DNA of 64,000 bases from Alopecurus myosuroides (taxonomy: Eukaryota; Streptophyta; Magnoliopsida; Poales; Poaceae): positions 54,586,292 to 54,650,291 of the forward strand of contig CM054060.1 of NCBI GenBank assembly GCA_028641055.1. The letters run 5' to 3'. A program made the position numbers and the translations under genes. This document shows positions 24,355-36,376 of the stretch, piece after piece (within the stretch, counting starts at the first letter, position 1; each line of letters begins with the position of its first letter). The notes beneath the pieces are model-generated. The model did no database searches, was not told the origin of the DNA, and saw only the letters and a program-made list of their open reading frames with translations.

Positions 24355-25801
24355 GGACAACGCTGAGCGTCCCTCGGGGGATAATTTGCCCCGACCCCCC
24401 GGGTGGAGCGAGCGACACGTGTCCCGTATTAGTTAACGGGCCAGCGAAAAACGCACCACGTCCGTCTTCCCCGCATCCGTTCACCCGCAGGAAAAGAAAA
24501 AAAAATCCCTACGCGGGCCTCTCACACAGAAACTTGTCTCTGGCCGCTCCGCAGTCTGGCAGTCGCCGCCGTCGCCGGAGAAAATACGCCACCGCCGGTG
24601 TCCCTTTGCAGCCATGCCGCGCGAGCAACGCACGGGTGCTGGGCGAGAGCAACGCATGGCGCCGCCGGGTAGTGTCGCGCCGCAGTCCGGAGCAAATGCA
24701 CGGCGCCGCCGAGAGCAACTCCAACGCCATCGGGAGCAAAAATGGCTGGCGCCGCCGGTGATGTTGCCGGCTACCGTCGGGAGCAGCTCCGTGCACCGTA
24801 GTGCGGCGAGCAACTAGGCGGCGTAGTAGGGAGCATCGCCGGGCACCATCGTGAGCACCCTCCGGCGCCTACGGGAGCAACACCGTCGATGCCGCCGTCG
24901 GGAGCATTGTCGCCACCGTCGTGAGCACCCCTCCGGCGCCTACGGGGAGCAACGCCGTCGACGCCGCCATCGGGAGCATCACCGGCCGCCGTCGTGAGCA
25001 ATTTTCGGCGTCTATGGGAGCAACAGACGGCATCATCGGGAGCATCACCGGCCACTGTCGTGAGCAACCTCCGGTGCGTACGGGAGCAACGCCGCCGGCG
25101 CCGCCTTGGGTAGCATCGCCGGTATGCTATTGGAGCATCTCGCGCCGCCGTGGGTAGCATCGCCGGTCTATTGGAGCATCTCGCGCCGCCGTGGGTAGCA
25201 TCACCGGTATGCTATTGGAGCATCTCCGGCACCGCCGTGGGTAGCATCGCCGGTATGCTATTGGAGCATCTCCGGTATGCTATTGGAGCGTCTCCGCCGC
25301 CGTGGGTAGCGTCGCCGGTGCGCTATTGGAGCATCTCCCGCATGCTATTGGAGCAACACCACCCGGGCGGAGCGTCCTCGGCCGGAGTTGAGGATGATTG
25401 GAGCTAGTCGAGGGACGAAACCGATGGCTCGGGCGCGAACTCGTCGGCCTCCAAGCACGAGCGCGTTGTACGGTGGTGGGGAGGCTCGAGCTCCATGGGT
25501 GGGGAAAAGAGAGAAGCTATGGATGGAGGGAGGAGATGGAGGGGAGCACACTGGGGGAGGAGGCGCAGATGAATTTGTCGCCGGAGTCGGTGTACAGAGG
25601 TGGGGGATCGGGGTGTACAGGTCTCTGTGCGCGAAAGGATAAGGAACGGGAGGAGGAAGATGCCTCGCAGGTGGGGTCCACGAGGGACACGCTTTATACG
25701 CGCGAGGAGGAGGGCGCTGGTGTGCGGGAGTTGAACGCGTCACGCGCGTGTGCCAGCGTGTCAACCCGGAGGATCGTCCTCCGGGGATAACCAGCGTTTC
25801 A
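24355..25801. mobile_element. Mutator-like element (Pack-MULE-like), non-autonomous
   Basis: The element is flanked by the direct repeat CTTAATAAAG (24345-24354 and 25802-25811), in keeping with the 9-bp TSD of Mutator elements plus one shared base. The left end GGACAACGCTG and, reading inward from the right, TGAAACGCTG are imperfect inverted termini, and a downstream TCC..CGG.GG pattern also matches. Copy 1 of the host duplication (23180-23230) lacks the insertion, confirming the empty site. No MURA transposase is visible. The GC-rich interior contains a minisatellite and overlapping open frames on both strands, the type of cargo grass Pack-MULEs carry. Confidence 0.75.
24840..25352. repeat. 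GC-rich minisatellite inside the Mutator-like element
   Basis: Tandem, variable units share GGGAGCATCGCCGG-type words. From about 25110 the unit settles to about 51 bp, made of CCGTGGGTAGCATCGCCGG followed by TATGCTATTGGAGCATCTC, present about five times with partial copies. Each unit contains the palindrome-like pair ATGCTATTGGAGCAT. The open frames over this area (for example 24921-25157) simply follow the repeat. Confidence 0.8.
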
Positions 25802-25989
25802 CTTAATAAAGTACATCGCGCTTTGATTTAAAGCCATTTGTGCACTGAAGGGGAAAATCAGGCATGATTTAAAGCCATTCGATGGGTCATGTCGCTCCGG
25901 CCGGTGAGAAAAGGCATTCTCCGTCCTGTTTTTGTTCAAGTGTCAGTCAGCCTGTCAAGTGTTAGCTGGCGTGCAGTAGATCACTGCGG

Positions 25990-26456
25990 TTCCTGACGTC
26001 GCAGCTACTTCTCGACTGGCCGCCGCGTTTGGTGAGGTACTGAGATGAACGTACGTGTGCGGTGTGCCCTCCATTAGCTGACCGACACAGCACTGCTAGC
26101 TCGGGAGATCGCAGAGGTCACAGTATTGGAGGGCTCCAACTCGCTTTCAGTCGTCTCTGTCGATCGATCCGATCACCGAGAGCTGGGGGCGCCGCTCCTC
26201 TGACGTAGCTTCAGCAACAGTAGCATAAAGTTGCATCGGATCCACGATCAGAAATAAAGGAAAAGTTCGCTATGTACTGTACTACCGTATCATGGTTGTA
26301 TTGTACCCCCTCCGTTCCCTAATATAAGATGTTTTTTATTTTTTTTAGTTGTGGGCTAGGTAGAGATGTATATAGTGTGGCACCTTAGAGTGTATGTTTA
26401 CTTATTCCGGTCCATATATAGTCCACGCCTAAATATTTAAAACATCTTTATTATAA
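25990..26456. other. Intergenic DNA with MITE remnants
   Basis: The CCCCCTCCGTTCCCTAATAT segment near 26308 is a Stowaway left end, and the following 100 bp resembles the interior of such MITEs, but no matching right end follows. The Helitron begins immediately after it. Confidence 0.5.
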
Positions 26457-29298
26457 CTAGCACAATACCCGTGCGTTGCTACGGAGAAATGATAAAGAAC
26501 GCCATCAAGTGCATCGCGGCAAGCTCAAAATCCTAATTAAAGAGTTGTCGAATCAGGCGGTAGGTATGACACCGTTATCTCCTCGGTTTAGCTTTCCCAC
26601 TCGGCGGCCGTCTCATTCTTCCCCTTGGGCGGTGCGACGATTTCCGGCGTTCGGGTGCCGACACGGTGAACAACCATACATATTTAGACCACACAAAGTG
26701 CTTAGTATCGAGGTACAGGAACCGGTTTACCCCAAGTGGATAATTGCTACACCCTTAGACTCTTGTCGCAAAGCAAGTGCCGCCCCGCCATCTCTGAGGT
26801 GCATGGCAAACCCTACACCGATCTGGAGTCGCCCGACCGGAACTCCGACATGATGTGCAGGATGTCGACGGTGGCGGGGCTAAGCATTCAGGGTATGCAT
26901 AGGAACTTTAATAAGGTGTCTTCTTCAATAGGATTTTGTTTTATCAAAAACAAATGATCAATGAAAATTTGACTTTCTTACCTTTCTAAATGGAAAAAAC
27001 AACAACATGAGAACTCGTACTAATCTAGGAAACCATTTGGTTGTGATCCATAGTGTACAACGAGGATAAAAAGCATGCATCCGCAAAGTGCGTGCCCGTT
27101 GCCATGGAATAGGAAAAATTATAGTATCAAACAATTGTTCTAATTCCATAATTATGTGTTGAACATGATAATATCTGATTTCAATTCACAAAGGGGCACG
27201 AGACGTTGTTTCCAACGGGAGCGCATATATATGCTCCCGCCTATTTTAAATGCGCAGTATAGACCTTTTTTAATCTAAAAAAATCTAAATAAAATCAAAC
27301 GCATAGGTAATATAAAACAAGTGCCAACACATGACTTTCATGCGGAATCGTAATTACTTCGGTTCCGGGGAAAAAAAATGGGTACCATATAGCAGTAATC
27401 ATGTGACATATTTTAGTGTTTTTTACACGGGACGGATAAAAAATGGGTTTTCCACCAAACTTTGTACAAACACATAGTACCTGTAAATGTATCCGCCCCA
27501 TTTTTTTCTGGATTTTTAAACATTCAGAAAGTGTTTTTTCGAACAGGAGCATATACACCCCATGTTCAAATGCCTATTTTCCTTCTCTCTCCCGTGTTTT
27601 TCCTGCTCAGCTTGGCGTTCGTGTTGTATCTCCTTAACAATCCACACATTTCCGATGATAAAAGTGTATTCTCCATCTAGCGTCGTTTCTGAAGTTTGTC
27701 ATCTTCTGTTCGGATTACTTAAGCAAATCTATTAAATACCATATCACATACCACACGAGATTTTTATTTTTGCGGGAAGAGAGATGATGGTATATGGTAT
27801 GCCTGATTTATAGATCGAAGAATTTCTATCATAAACTCAGATCTTGCTAAGCGATTTAGCTGGGTTATAGGTTCGACCGCCATTGGAATAAGATCAAGGA
27901 GCAAGTCCACACCAAGACTATAGTCCATGTGACCAAATAAATCTTAGATGAAGACATGGGATTACTTGCGTTCTGAGGATTTCAAGTTGTGCATATATGC
28001 AGCGATGGTCATGAAGTAATTCCTCAAACATTCAGAAGCCCATTCAGTAGCCACGGGTGGCTGGAAGAGGCGCCGTTGCGACAATGTTGGTGCTGCACAT
28101 TCACCCGTAGCATTGTCCAACCGTTGTTGTTCAGAGTCCCATCGGTTTGGTACTGTCCAGATGTTCTTTCTGCGTCTAATGGCATGTGAGTTTTTATCTA
28201 CTTCTCCACTTGATTAGAGTTGTAAACTTCTGATGAATGTGCAACTTAGATTATTTATGTAACCTGGCACTGTGCTCTGAATGTTCTCCAGACAATGGAG
28301 ATGCCGGACCAGATTGAACAAGCGGCTGCAACATATTCAGCTGACTGTTCATGATGTCTGATTTTCCTTTTCTACACACCCTGGACCTGCTACAGAAACA
28401 CTGATCATAAGTTCATAACTTAGATTTTACATAGGTGTCGCAGCTCATTCATGTCGAGCTTGAGCAACATGGGCTGATGAGCATGGACTTGGAAAACAAT
28501 CGTCAGCGATCATTGCCGATGCGCAGGACGAAAAGGTCCCAGTTCCATTGTCGTAACAAATGTTACTGCCGATTACCGAATTGTTAGCATGGTAAATACA
28601 CGGACGGAGATGGCCTCTGTAGCTCGTCGACCACCAGCAACTCCGGCGGCGCTCCATCTCTGAGTTGCACATCTGGTGCCCAGCCGCCGACGCAAGTGTC
28701 GCCGTCGCCGTTAACCACCGCGCCGAGACAGAGAGGAGGAAGAAGCCCCTTCCCTGCACACGAAGACAGAGAGAAGAGAGAGGTCAGACGCCGCCCATGA
28801 CGGTCGCCAGATGCGTTGTGGCGAACAAGGTAGCCACGAGATGCGGAGAGCTCAACCCCCTCCTCCATGGCATAGAACGGGACCTGGACGGCGCCGGCCT
28901 CCTCTCCATCGGACTCGGCCGAGACGCCACGGCCGCCATCTCCCGTACAGCTCCCTCCTCTCCGGCATAGAACGGGACCTCGACGGCGTCGGCCTCCTCT
29001 CCCTCGGACTCGGTCGAGACGCCATGGACGCCTTCTCCCGTATAACTCCCTCCTCTCCGGCATAGAACGGGCCTGGACGGCGCTGGCCTCCTCTCCCTCG
29101 GACTCCGTCGAGACGCCATGGCCGCCCTCTCCTGTCCAGAGAGGAGGCGAGTGGATAGGGTCGAGAGGCTAAAGCGTAAAATTGTCAATTTTCTTAGACT
29201 GCGGGTTTAGTTCTTTATTTTAGAAGGACTAAAACGAAAAACCGTGCGACGAACGACGTACGACGTACGGGTCGTTAAGCTGCGTTATATAGTAGAGA
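26457..29298 (-). mobile_element. Non-autonomous Helitron, minus orientation
   Basis: On the minus strand the element starts TCTCTACTATATAA (at 29298) and ends CTAG (26460-26457). About 10-12 nt before the end there is a short GC-rich hairpin word (CCGTAGCAACGCACGG). The flanking host bases are A (26456) and T (29299), the A|T insertion site of Helitrons, and no TSD is expected. This matches the plant Helitron pattern 5'-TC...hairpin...CTAG-3'. No Rep/helicase is present in 2,842 bp, so it depends on a partner. The interior is a mosaic with intron-like AT stretches and a GC-rich repeat block, suggesting captured gene fragments that I could not identify. Confidence 0.78.
28871..29155. repeat. 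95-bp minisatellite inside the Helitron
   Basis: Three tandem copies start at 28871, 28966 and 29061, each beginning CATAGAACGGG and containing CGGCCTCCTCTCC and GAGACGCCA. The period is 95 bp, not a multiple of three, so successive copies place the same DNA in different reading frames. This produces the overlapping open frames seen on both strands (for example 28584-29063 minus). Those frames are not treated as genes. Confidence 0.85.
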
Positions 29299-32200
29299 TT
29301 CGGGGCGTAGGGAGTAGATTCTTACGTTGCGCTTGTACTGTGGATTGGTACTGTAGCGTCAAATCTAGAGTGTTCAATTCATAATCAACAGATAAGAATT
29401 ACCCAAGGTCAAGGCACCGTCATACAACGCCCTGACTTGGAGCGTCCTTCCCTCGTAACGGTTCCATAATTTCATGATTGTGAAGTGATTTCGAAACGAC
29501 TCTCTTACTAGGTTTTTGTCTCCGCTTCCGTTTGCAGATCTCGTCTCATGTCAATTGTTTTTGTTTTCCCTCCACGCCGCCGTAGCCCCCTCTTCAAGGT
29601 TGCCTCCGTCTCACGACCCTTATCTAAGGATCTAGGTAACCGGTGTATTATCATCACACGACATAGAACGTGTGAAAGGCCTTTCAGTGTATGAGGTCTA
29701 CAAAGTGTGCCATGTTTGTGTTTTCAAAACGGAAACCTCCTCTACCACGCGCAGATATTCGTCCCCCGTGCAGCCGCTACATCAACACGTTGTCACACAC
29801 CGGAGAACCTCGATGCCATGGTGCCCGTCAGTAGCACCAATCCCAAGCCCGTAGTCGTCGCCCCATGTCAGCCCTTGCTTGCGAGGGACGAGGAGACCTC
29901 GCCGCCGCCAGTGCCGACCAGGCTTCGCCTAACACGCTCTCAGGCGGTGGGAAGGGAGAAGTGAGGGGTGGGGAAACATGGCAACGTTGGTTGGGTATAT
30001 TCCATCCGTGGCCACACGGGCCTCATGTTCAAATGGACATAGATAAAAAATAGTTTAAGCATCCTTAAAAAAGGAATAATACCTAGATACTAATATGCTT
30101 CTAAGGCCACATTAGTTCTGTTTCTAACTTGCTATGGTCCCAACGTTTAGAAATTAAGGCAAAACAACCCACTCTTATACTTAAATTTAACTATTGGGTC
30201 TTCAGTATTATAGTTCAGAAATTAAGGCAAAACAACCCCTCTTATAGTTAAATTTAACTATTGGGTCTTCAGTATTATAGTTTTGTTCTCCAGCCAGCCT
30301 AACAGAATATAGTTTATGGTCAACGATATTGAGTCATTTTAGTCATGTAGAATTTGTTGAAGTAAAATAGGTATATGATGGGATCTTCCTATTTTGTTTA
30401 TATGCTTGTTTGCAACTAGTGAAATCATGTTCCTATTTATCAGGTTCATCTAATATATTTTTATTGAGAACCTTGGATTCTCATGGATAAATCCTAAAGA
30501 CATCCCTAATTCCAATTCCAACCTTTGCAGTTGTTTATTCTAATATGTTTTATCAGTGTCCATTCTCTGTTGTGGAATTTTGCATTTATCATGATTTTGA
30601 ACAATTCTTGTTCATAGGAGGCATACATCTTCAATTGTCACACGGGATTCCTTGTCCAACATATACCCTTAGGAATTCTCCAAGTTCACATGGGAGAAGG
30701 TCATGACAAATATAAACTGGGCTTACGTAGTTGGAATAGATTCTTAGTTATAGAATATATATGCATAATGCATGCATTCATAGTATATATGCAAAACACG
30801 TGCGCTGATGTTTATTTTATAAATACATCTCCTTGTATCTATGAAAATTGACTACTTGGTTGGAATCACACCTCGGACTGGACGGAATAATTGTTGTTTC
30901 TTTGTCCCTGGAGGATCATGTCTTCAAGTTAGAGGAGGATCTTGTTGTACTAAGTTATGAACGGTATCGTGAGGACGTGATGGTCCATGCCGTCAATTCA
31001 TTAGGCTACGGAGTTGAAAATGCTGTGGATTGGTGAATGCACATGAATTTATTTGTTAGATTCTAGTAAATGTGCATGTATAATGCCCATTCTTTCTATT
31101 ATAAGATATTTAGTTACATTCAAACTTTAAATTAGTCTTTCCAAAATTTGGATCTGTGTTAAGTACATCTTCCTTTTTCTGAATATTTTAAGAGGTTGCT
31201 TCCATTAAGAGTGTAGCAAATTCATGGTGACCCTAACCCACAATATGAGGACGTTCATCCTCTCGGAAGATCAAACTCTAACAATGGGATACCTAGGGGT
31301 ACAACCAATATCCGACCAAAAACTTGGCCAACTTTGTATTATGCATTATAATTATGCTAAATCACCTACAAAAACAAATATTTTAACTAATATATAGACA
31401 AACAATCTTTGACACTCCGGGACAAGGTCCGGGTTGCCTAGGGTGTGGCTCTACTAGGTGACAACCCAATCCTTTATTCAATATATTTTAACTTGGTACA
31501 AACTAAACTTATATTGGTGGCTAACTCTGTATAGTATGGTAGCTCTTAACTTCCGTGTTTAGTGATTAGTTCGTATGCGGGGGTGGCACTCATATTCATA
31601 CTTTTACAAGGCCCTTAGATTGTTGCCACGTTGCACGATCCAAACCCTACATCATAATTCTAGAATACTCTACAAACTCTCCATATTTTATACTACCCAT
31701 AAATTATTAATTTAGAACTTTCCACAATTCTAGATTTCTCTCTAAATATCTTCTAACCTGATAGTTCTTGGAGCTCCTAGAACTTTCTTATGAAATATCC
31801 TCTTTCTCATGTCACACTCCAAAATATCCTAGAGGTTTCTTAACTTTCTTAATAATTTAGAACCTGGAATATTGTGAATTGTGCATTTCTTATGGTCAAC
31901 AAAGAGGATGATAAGTACAAAAGTATTATATAGGAGCCCAAACAAGAACGGGAAAATATGAGAAATCAACGTTAACCTTTATCATTTATGATAGAAATCC
32001 TCAACATTGTGGCAATGAGGAGATTTCATATTTTATACATGTTAGAGCCCAAATTTAGGAAATTTAATTATTTTAGCCATCCATTACAAAATTATAAATT
32101 AAACATTGCTCATCCAACATCATTTATGAATCCTCTAGTACATTATCTTTGGAAGAGGGAATTAATGGTACTAACAAATCATAAGGACCACATAAACAAG

Positions 32201-32802
32201 ATCCATAAACTTTATAAACTAACCAATGAACTATGATATAAGTAAGTACAATAGATCAATAATCAACAAGTGAACCTTGAGAGCTTTCCAACTGTATAGA
32301 TGATTGTTCATAATACCAATAGTATGTATCAGGCAATCACACACTATTAAGACCAACATCTGCACATAGTTTACTCAACCATGAGGTGTTCATGGGGTGC
32401 CTCATCGCACACAATTTTCAAAATCATGTGCGATGGAGGAAGCATCACACATGATTTCATAAAGTAGACCATGTTATATACTTATATGTCATATACCTCT
32501 AGTTAAAATTTCAATCACTTAAAATAAAATTCCTAAATTGATTTAAATGATAGAAAGTATCAAAAGAGCTTAAAAATTATTCCGGATGCCTTAGCTTGTT
32601 GGATTAATTTCCTAGATGATTTGACAAGTGTATTAGGTTATATAGGTAAATGTGATGCCTTCTAGGAGTGTACAAAGTTTCGTGTAGTTCCCTTTTATGC
32701 TTTCATGTCTTCTTCCAACTCATGTGGTTCGAGATTACTAGATAGCTTTTTCTTGAAAATAAACTATATATATATATACACTACTACTACTTGTTATCCC
32801 AC
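29299..32802. other. Intergenic DNA, mostly AT-rich, no gene recognised
   Basis: 29300-30050 is moderately GC-rich with no identifiable product; short frames at 29672-29964 are unsupported. 30149-30284 is a 68-bp tandem duplication. 30300-32800 is AT-rich and lacks recognisable transposon termini, although TATATATATA and a CTA run at 32766-32790 mark simple repeats just before a CACTA end. The frame at 30848-31036 (62 codons, acidic) starts in ordinary context and shows no known motif. Confidence 0.4.
30149..30284. repeat. 68-bp tandem duplication, two copies
   Basis: AGAAATTAAGGCAAAACAAC begins at 30149 and again at 30217. The two 68-bp units differ at only a few positions, so this is a recent local slippage or duplication. 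Confidence 0.9.
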
Positions 32803-33151
32803 CACTACAAGGAAAGGGATTAGCACCGGAGTGAGGTTTTTGGTATCAGTGGCGTGAAATCCACACGCTAGTGATGTTGCGTCAGTGATATTTGTTATTA
32901 CCGGCGAGTATCCCCTCACGCTAGTAGCAACACAAATATTAGTGGCGTCACTAGACTACACACCGGTGATAATAATTTATGGATTAAAGAATATATGATA
33001 CTCCGTTGTATACGTCACCATATATGCTGTCGTCGTTGTTGGGATGCGCTGCCGCCGTGCCGTCAAGCATGCGTTGACACTTGTTAGGGTGGTCGGAACT
33101 GGAGGGAGGTGCAAGTGGCGGAGACGCGTTGCCGGCGACGGACATGGTCGT
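32803..33151 (+). mobile_element. CACTA transposon, left end only (CACTA-1)
   Basis: CACTACAAGGAAAGGGATT is a CACTA-type terminus. It is followed by repeated subterminal words such as AGTGGCGT, CACGCTAGT and CACCGG in both orientations. The fragment is interrupted at 33152 by an inverted LTR, and no matching right terminus (ending CCTTGTAGTG) occurs in the window. Minus-strand sequence near the right edge (MSVAGNASPPLAPP, overlapping frame 32984-33430) could be the start of element cargo, but it is unsupported. Confidence 0.7.
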
Positions 33152-34743
33152 TGATGCTGACGTGATCACACGCTCGTTGGAAGACCCCAAGCAGAAGTCT
33201 AGCGGAAAATTTGCCCCGGTTAAGGGACCAGGGTTTAACCAGTAGGTTTTCGTAGTATTGGAGAAGATTGCTTGTTTTTTGTGCGTCAACAAGCGTGGAA
33301 CTTGCACAAATACACAAACTCTCCCTTGCCCCAATTTTCCGGAAGTGGTCAATCTTCCGGTCTTGCTGAAAATGAGATAATTAAATGTATAGAGTCTTGA
33401 AGAGCAATAAAAGTAAAAACGGAACAACAAGTAAATAATTATGAAAGTTCTTAAAAGAATATTGCAAATATGAGGAAAACAGGACCGGTGGCCATAAGTT
33501 CACTACTAATGTCTCTCCAAAGAAAACAAACATGATGGGTGAACAAATTACAGCTGAGCAATTGACAAATTATAACAATACTATTATGACGAGATATAGT
33601 TCACGAGTTCTAACATTGTAGGCATTACCTCAAGGCATATGGACCGCTATCCAGCATGCATCCATATCTAAAAGTCCATCTCAAGAAATCTATCCAGCAA
33701 ATCTCTCTGGTATTAAGTTGCAGCAACATTGTGATTGCTTTGTGTGCAACAGACAAACACATTAACAACAATACATAATGTAAGTAGTGGTCCTTGTCCA
33801 TGGACTAGAGCACCACTATTTTCTCCCTTGTAGCAACAACACATCCCCATCTGTCATGTTTCTATCACTCGAGTATAGATGTAAGGAGGCATGAAACTAT
33901 CATCAAGCATATAAAACCTCTCTTGGAGGTGAAAACAACTACGTAGCCAAGGTAATCATAAACATCGAAGAGCATTGCAAGACAAGATTAAAACTCTGTA
34001 CAAATATAAGTGAACCATCTTAGATTGACATGAACAAAATAACCATAATCTCATGGTTCATCGGATCACAGCAAACACAACATGCACAATTAAATAACGG
34101 TGGTCTCGATCATATGAGGCAACTTACGTGACTCTAAACATGGAGACATAGGGGAGAGAACAACCGTCTAGCTACTGCTATGTACCCGTAGTCCCGAGAT
34201 GAACTACTCACGCATCTGTCTGGAGGCGATCATGGCGACGTAGAAGCCTCTGAAGAAGATTCCTCTCTCCGGCAAGGTGACGAAACAGGGCAATAGAAGC
34301 CCTATATTGGACTTTCGAGGCGACGATGCATCTTTGTATGTTTTGTGGAAAATAAGTCTACCCCCGACGTTTTAAGGGTAAAGGGCAATTTATAGACGAA
34401 GAGGCATCGACAGGCGGTGGCCAAAGGCCCACCACGCGCGACATAGGATGGTGATGCGCCTGGAACCACCTGGCCTCCCTCCGGCTCTTCGTTGGACTCC
34501 GTCTCCGTTCCGGGTAAAAAATAATCTCCATGGATTTTCAGCCCTTTCCGAGAATATTTCCTTAACAACATTTCTGAAACAGAAAAAACTGCAAAAAAAC
34601 AGCAACTAGTCTGAGGCATCTTGTTAATAGGTTAGTCAATGAAAACATCCAGAAAACGATAGAAAACGTGTGGAGAACAAAAGGTGTTGGGTAGAAAACA
34701 AGCATTAAGCATGAAAAATTATAGATACGTTTGCAACGTATCA
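33152..34743 (-). mobile_element. 3' LTR of element B (Gypsy-type, minus)
   Basis: This is a reverse-complement LTR. On the minus strand it runs from TGATACGTTGCAAACG (34743) to GTCAGCATCA (33152), 1,592 bp with TG...CA ends. It is homologous to the LTRs of elements A, C and D. Its right side (34744-34749, GCATCC, then again 36377 onward CATCCCCAAGCTT) is the element's polypurine region, now split by a solo LTR. It is inserted in CACTA-1. Confidence 0.85.
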
Positions 34744-34749
34744 GCATCC

Positions 34750-36376
34750 TGATATGTCATAAACGTATCCATAATTTTTGATGTTCCATGTTGTTTTCAT
34801 GCCATATGTTGCATGTTTTCTTTACACTTTATGCCATTTTTATCGAGTTCCTGGGACTAACCTATTGACAAGATGTCAAAGAGCCAGTTCATGTTTTCTG
34901 CTATTTTTAGTTTCAGAAAAGTTCTTCTGGAAATATTCTCGGAATTGGACGATTCGAAACTCGGAAGTCTTAGAAAGTTTTCACGCACACGGAATCTAGA
35001 GGAAAACCGGAGGGGAGCCACAGGGGCCCCACACCATGGCCGCGCCCAGGGGTGGTGTGGCCCCTTTGATCGCCCACCGATGTTTTCCTCTCTCCTATAT
35101 ATTGTCCCGAAGGGTTAACCCTAAATACATTAGGCTTTTCCACGAAAAACATCCGCATCTGCCGTCATCGTCAACCCTAGTTCGGGAGGGTTCTGGAGCT
35201 CTCCCCGGCACCCTGCCGGGAGGGGAAATCATCATCGGAGGGCTCTACATCACCATGCCCGCCTCCGGAATGATGCGTGAGTAGTTTATCCTTGGACTAC
35301 GGGTCCATGGCAGTAGCTAGATGGTTGTTCTCTCCTCTTTATGCCTCATGTTTAGATCTTGTGAGCTGCCCTACATGATCAAGATCATATTATTGTAATG
35401 CTACATGTTGTGTTTGCTGGGATCCGATGAATATTGAATGCTATGTCTTGTGATTATCAATCTATCATGTTATTTTCATGTGTATGTTATTTATGATCTT
35501 GCATGCTCTCCGTTATTAGTAGATGCTCTGGCCAAGTAGATGCTAGTAACTCCAAGAGGGAGTATTTATGATCGATAGTGGGTTCATGCCTCCCTTTCAC
35601 TCGCGCTCTAGTGACAGAAACGTAAACGGGTGGGGGTGTGTTGTTGTTACTAGGGAGAAAACAAAAATGCTTTGTCTAAGGATGATGTTATTGTTTACAT
35701 TACACACTTTGCTTATTGTGATTATCAGTTGCTTGCAACTTAATACCCAAGGTTTGCTCGGATGACATTCCGAGGGTAGATTATTCGTCATAGATGCAGT
35801 TGGATGACGGTCTATGTATCTTGTTGTAATGCCTCCATGAATCTCATAGTAATCATCATGTCATGCATATGCACTATGGTGCAGCCTTTATATCTGTCAA
35901 TTTCCTAGATGTAACTTGTTTACCACACATGCTATCTATCTGTCTTGGGAGAGACACCTCAAGTGAACTGTGGACCCCAGTCCATTTTCCTCATACTGAT
36001 AATACAATCACTGCCATCTCTGTTTTCATACTGCTGCTACTGTTTTATTACTATTATCACTATTCTATTTTATCTACTGTAAACAATTATTATTTTTCAC
36101 ACGGTACGTTTAACCTCTTTGTTTTCAGCAAAACCGGTGATATTTACAACCTCATTGCTTTGTTGGGCAAAAGTGATTTGATTGTGTTGTGTAGGTTCCA
36201 CATTGCTTCTGAACCGGTAGTGCGCCCTGCGACCTCAGCTGCATCAACCTTCGGAAGTGATTTCTTTCTCCTACTGTTCGATTCAACCTTGGTTTCTTTC
36301 TGAGGAAAAACTTGCTGTTGTGCTCTACATACCTTCCTCTTGGGGTCTCCCAACGAGTGCAAGATCTGCACCATCA
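34750..36376 (+). mobile_element. Solo LTR inserted in element B, 5-bp TSD CATCC
   Basis: A complete LTR, TGATATGTCATAAACG to GCACCATCA (1,627 bp), sits between two copies of CATCC (34745-34749 and 36377-36381). Removing it joins the element B LTR to its internal region in the arrangement seen in element D. No internal region or primer site accompanies it, so it is a solo LTR left by LTR-LTR recombination. It contains a TATA-like CCTATATATT near 35094. Confidence 0.9.

Noticed and set aside
24481..25790. Several GC-rich ORFs on both strands
   Set aside because: They lie in the minisatellite and flank of the Mutator-like element; frames reflect repeat periodicity.
28584..29188. Overlapping minus- and plus-strand ORFs up to 159 codons
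   Set aside because: They follow a 95-bp minisatellite whose period is not a multiple of three; no domain.
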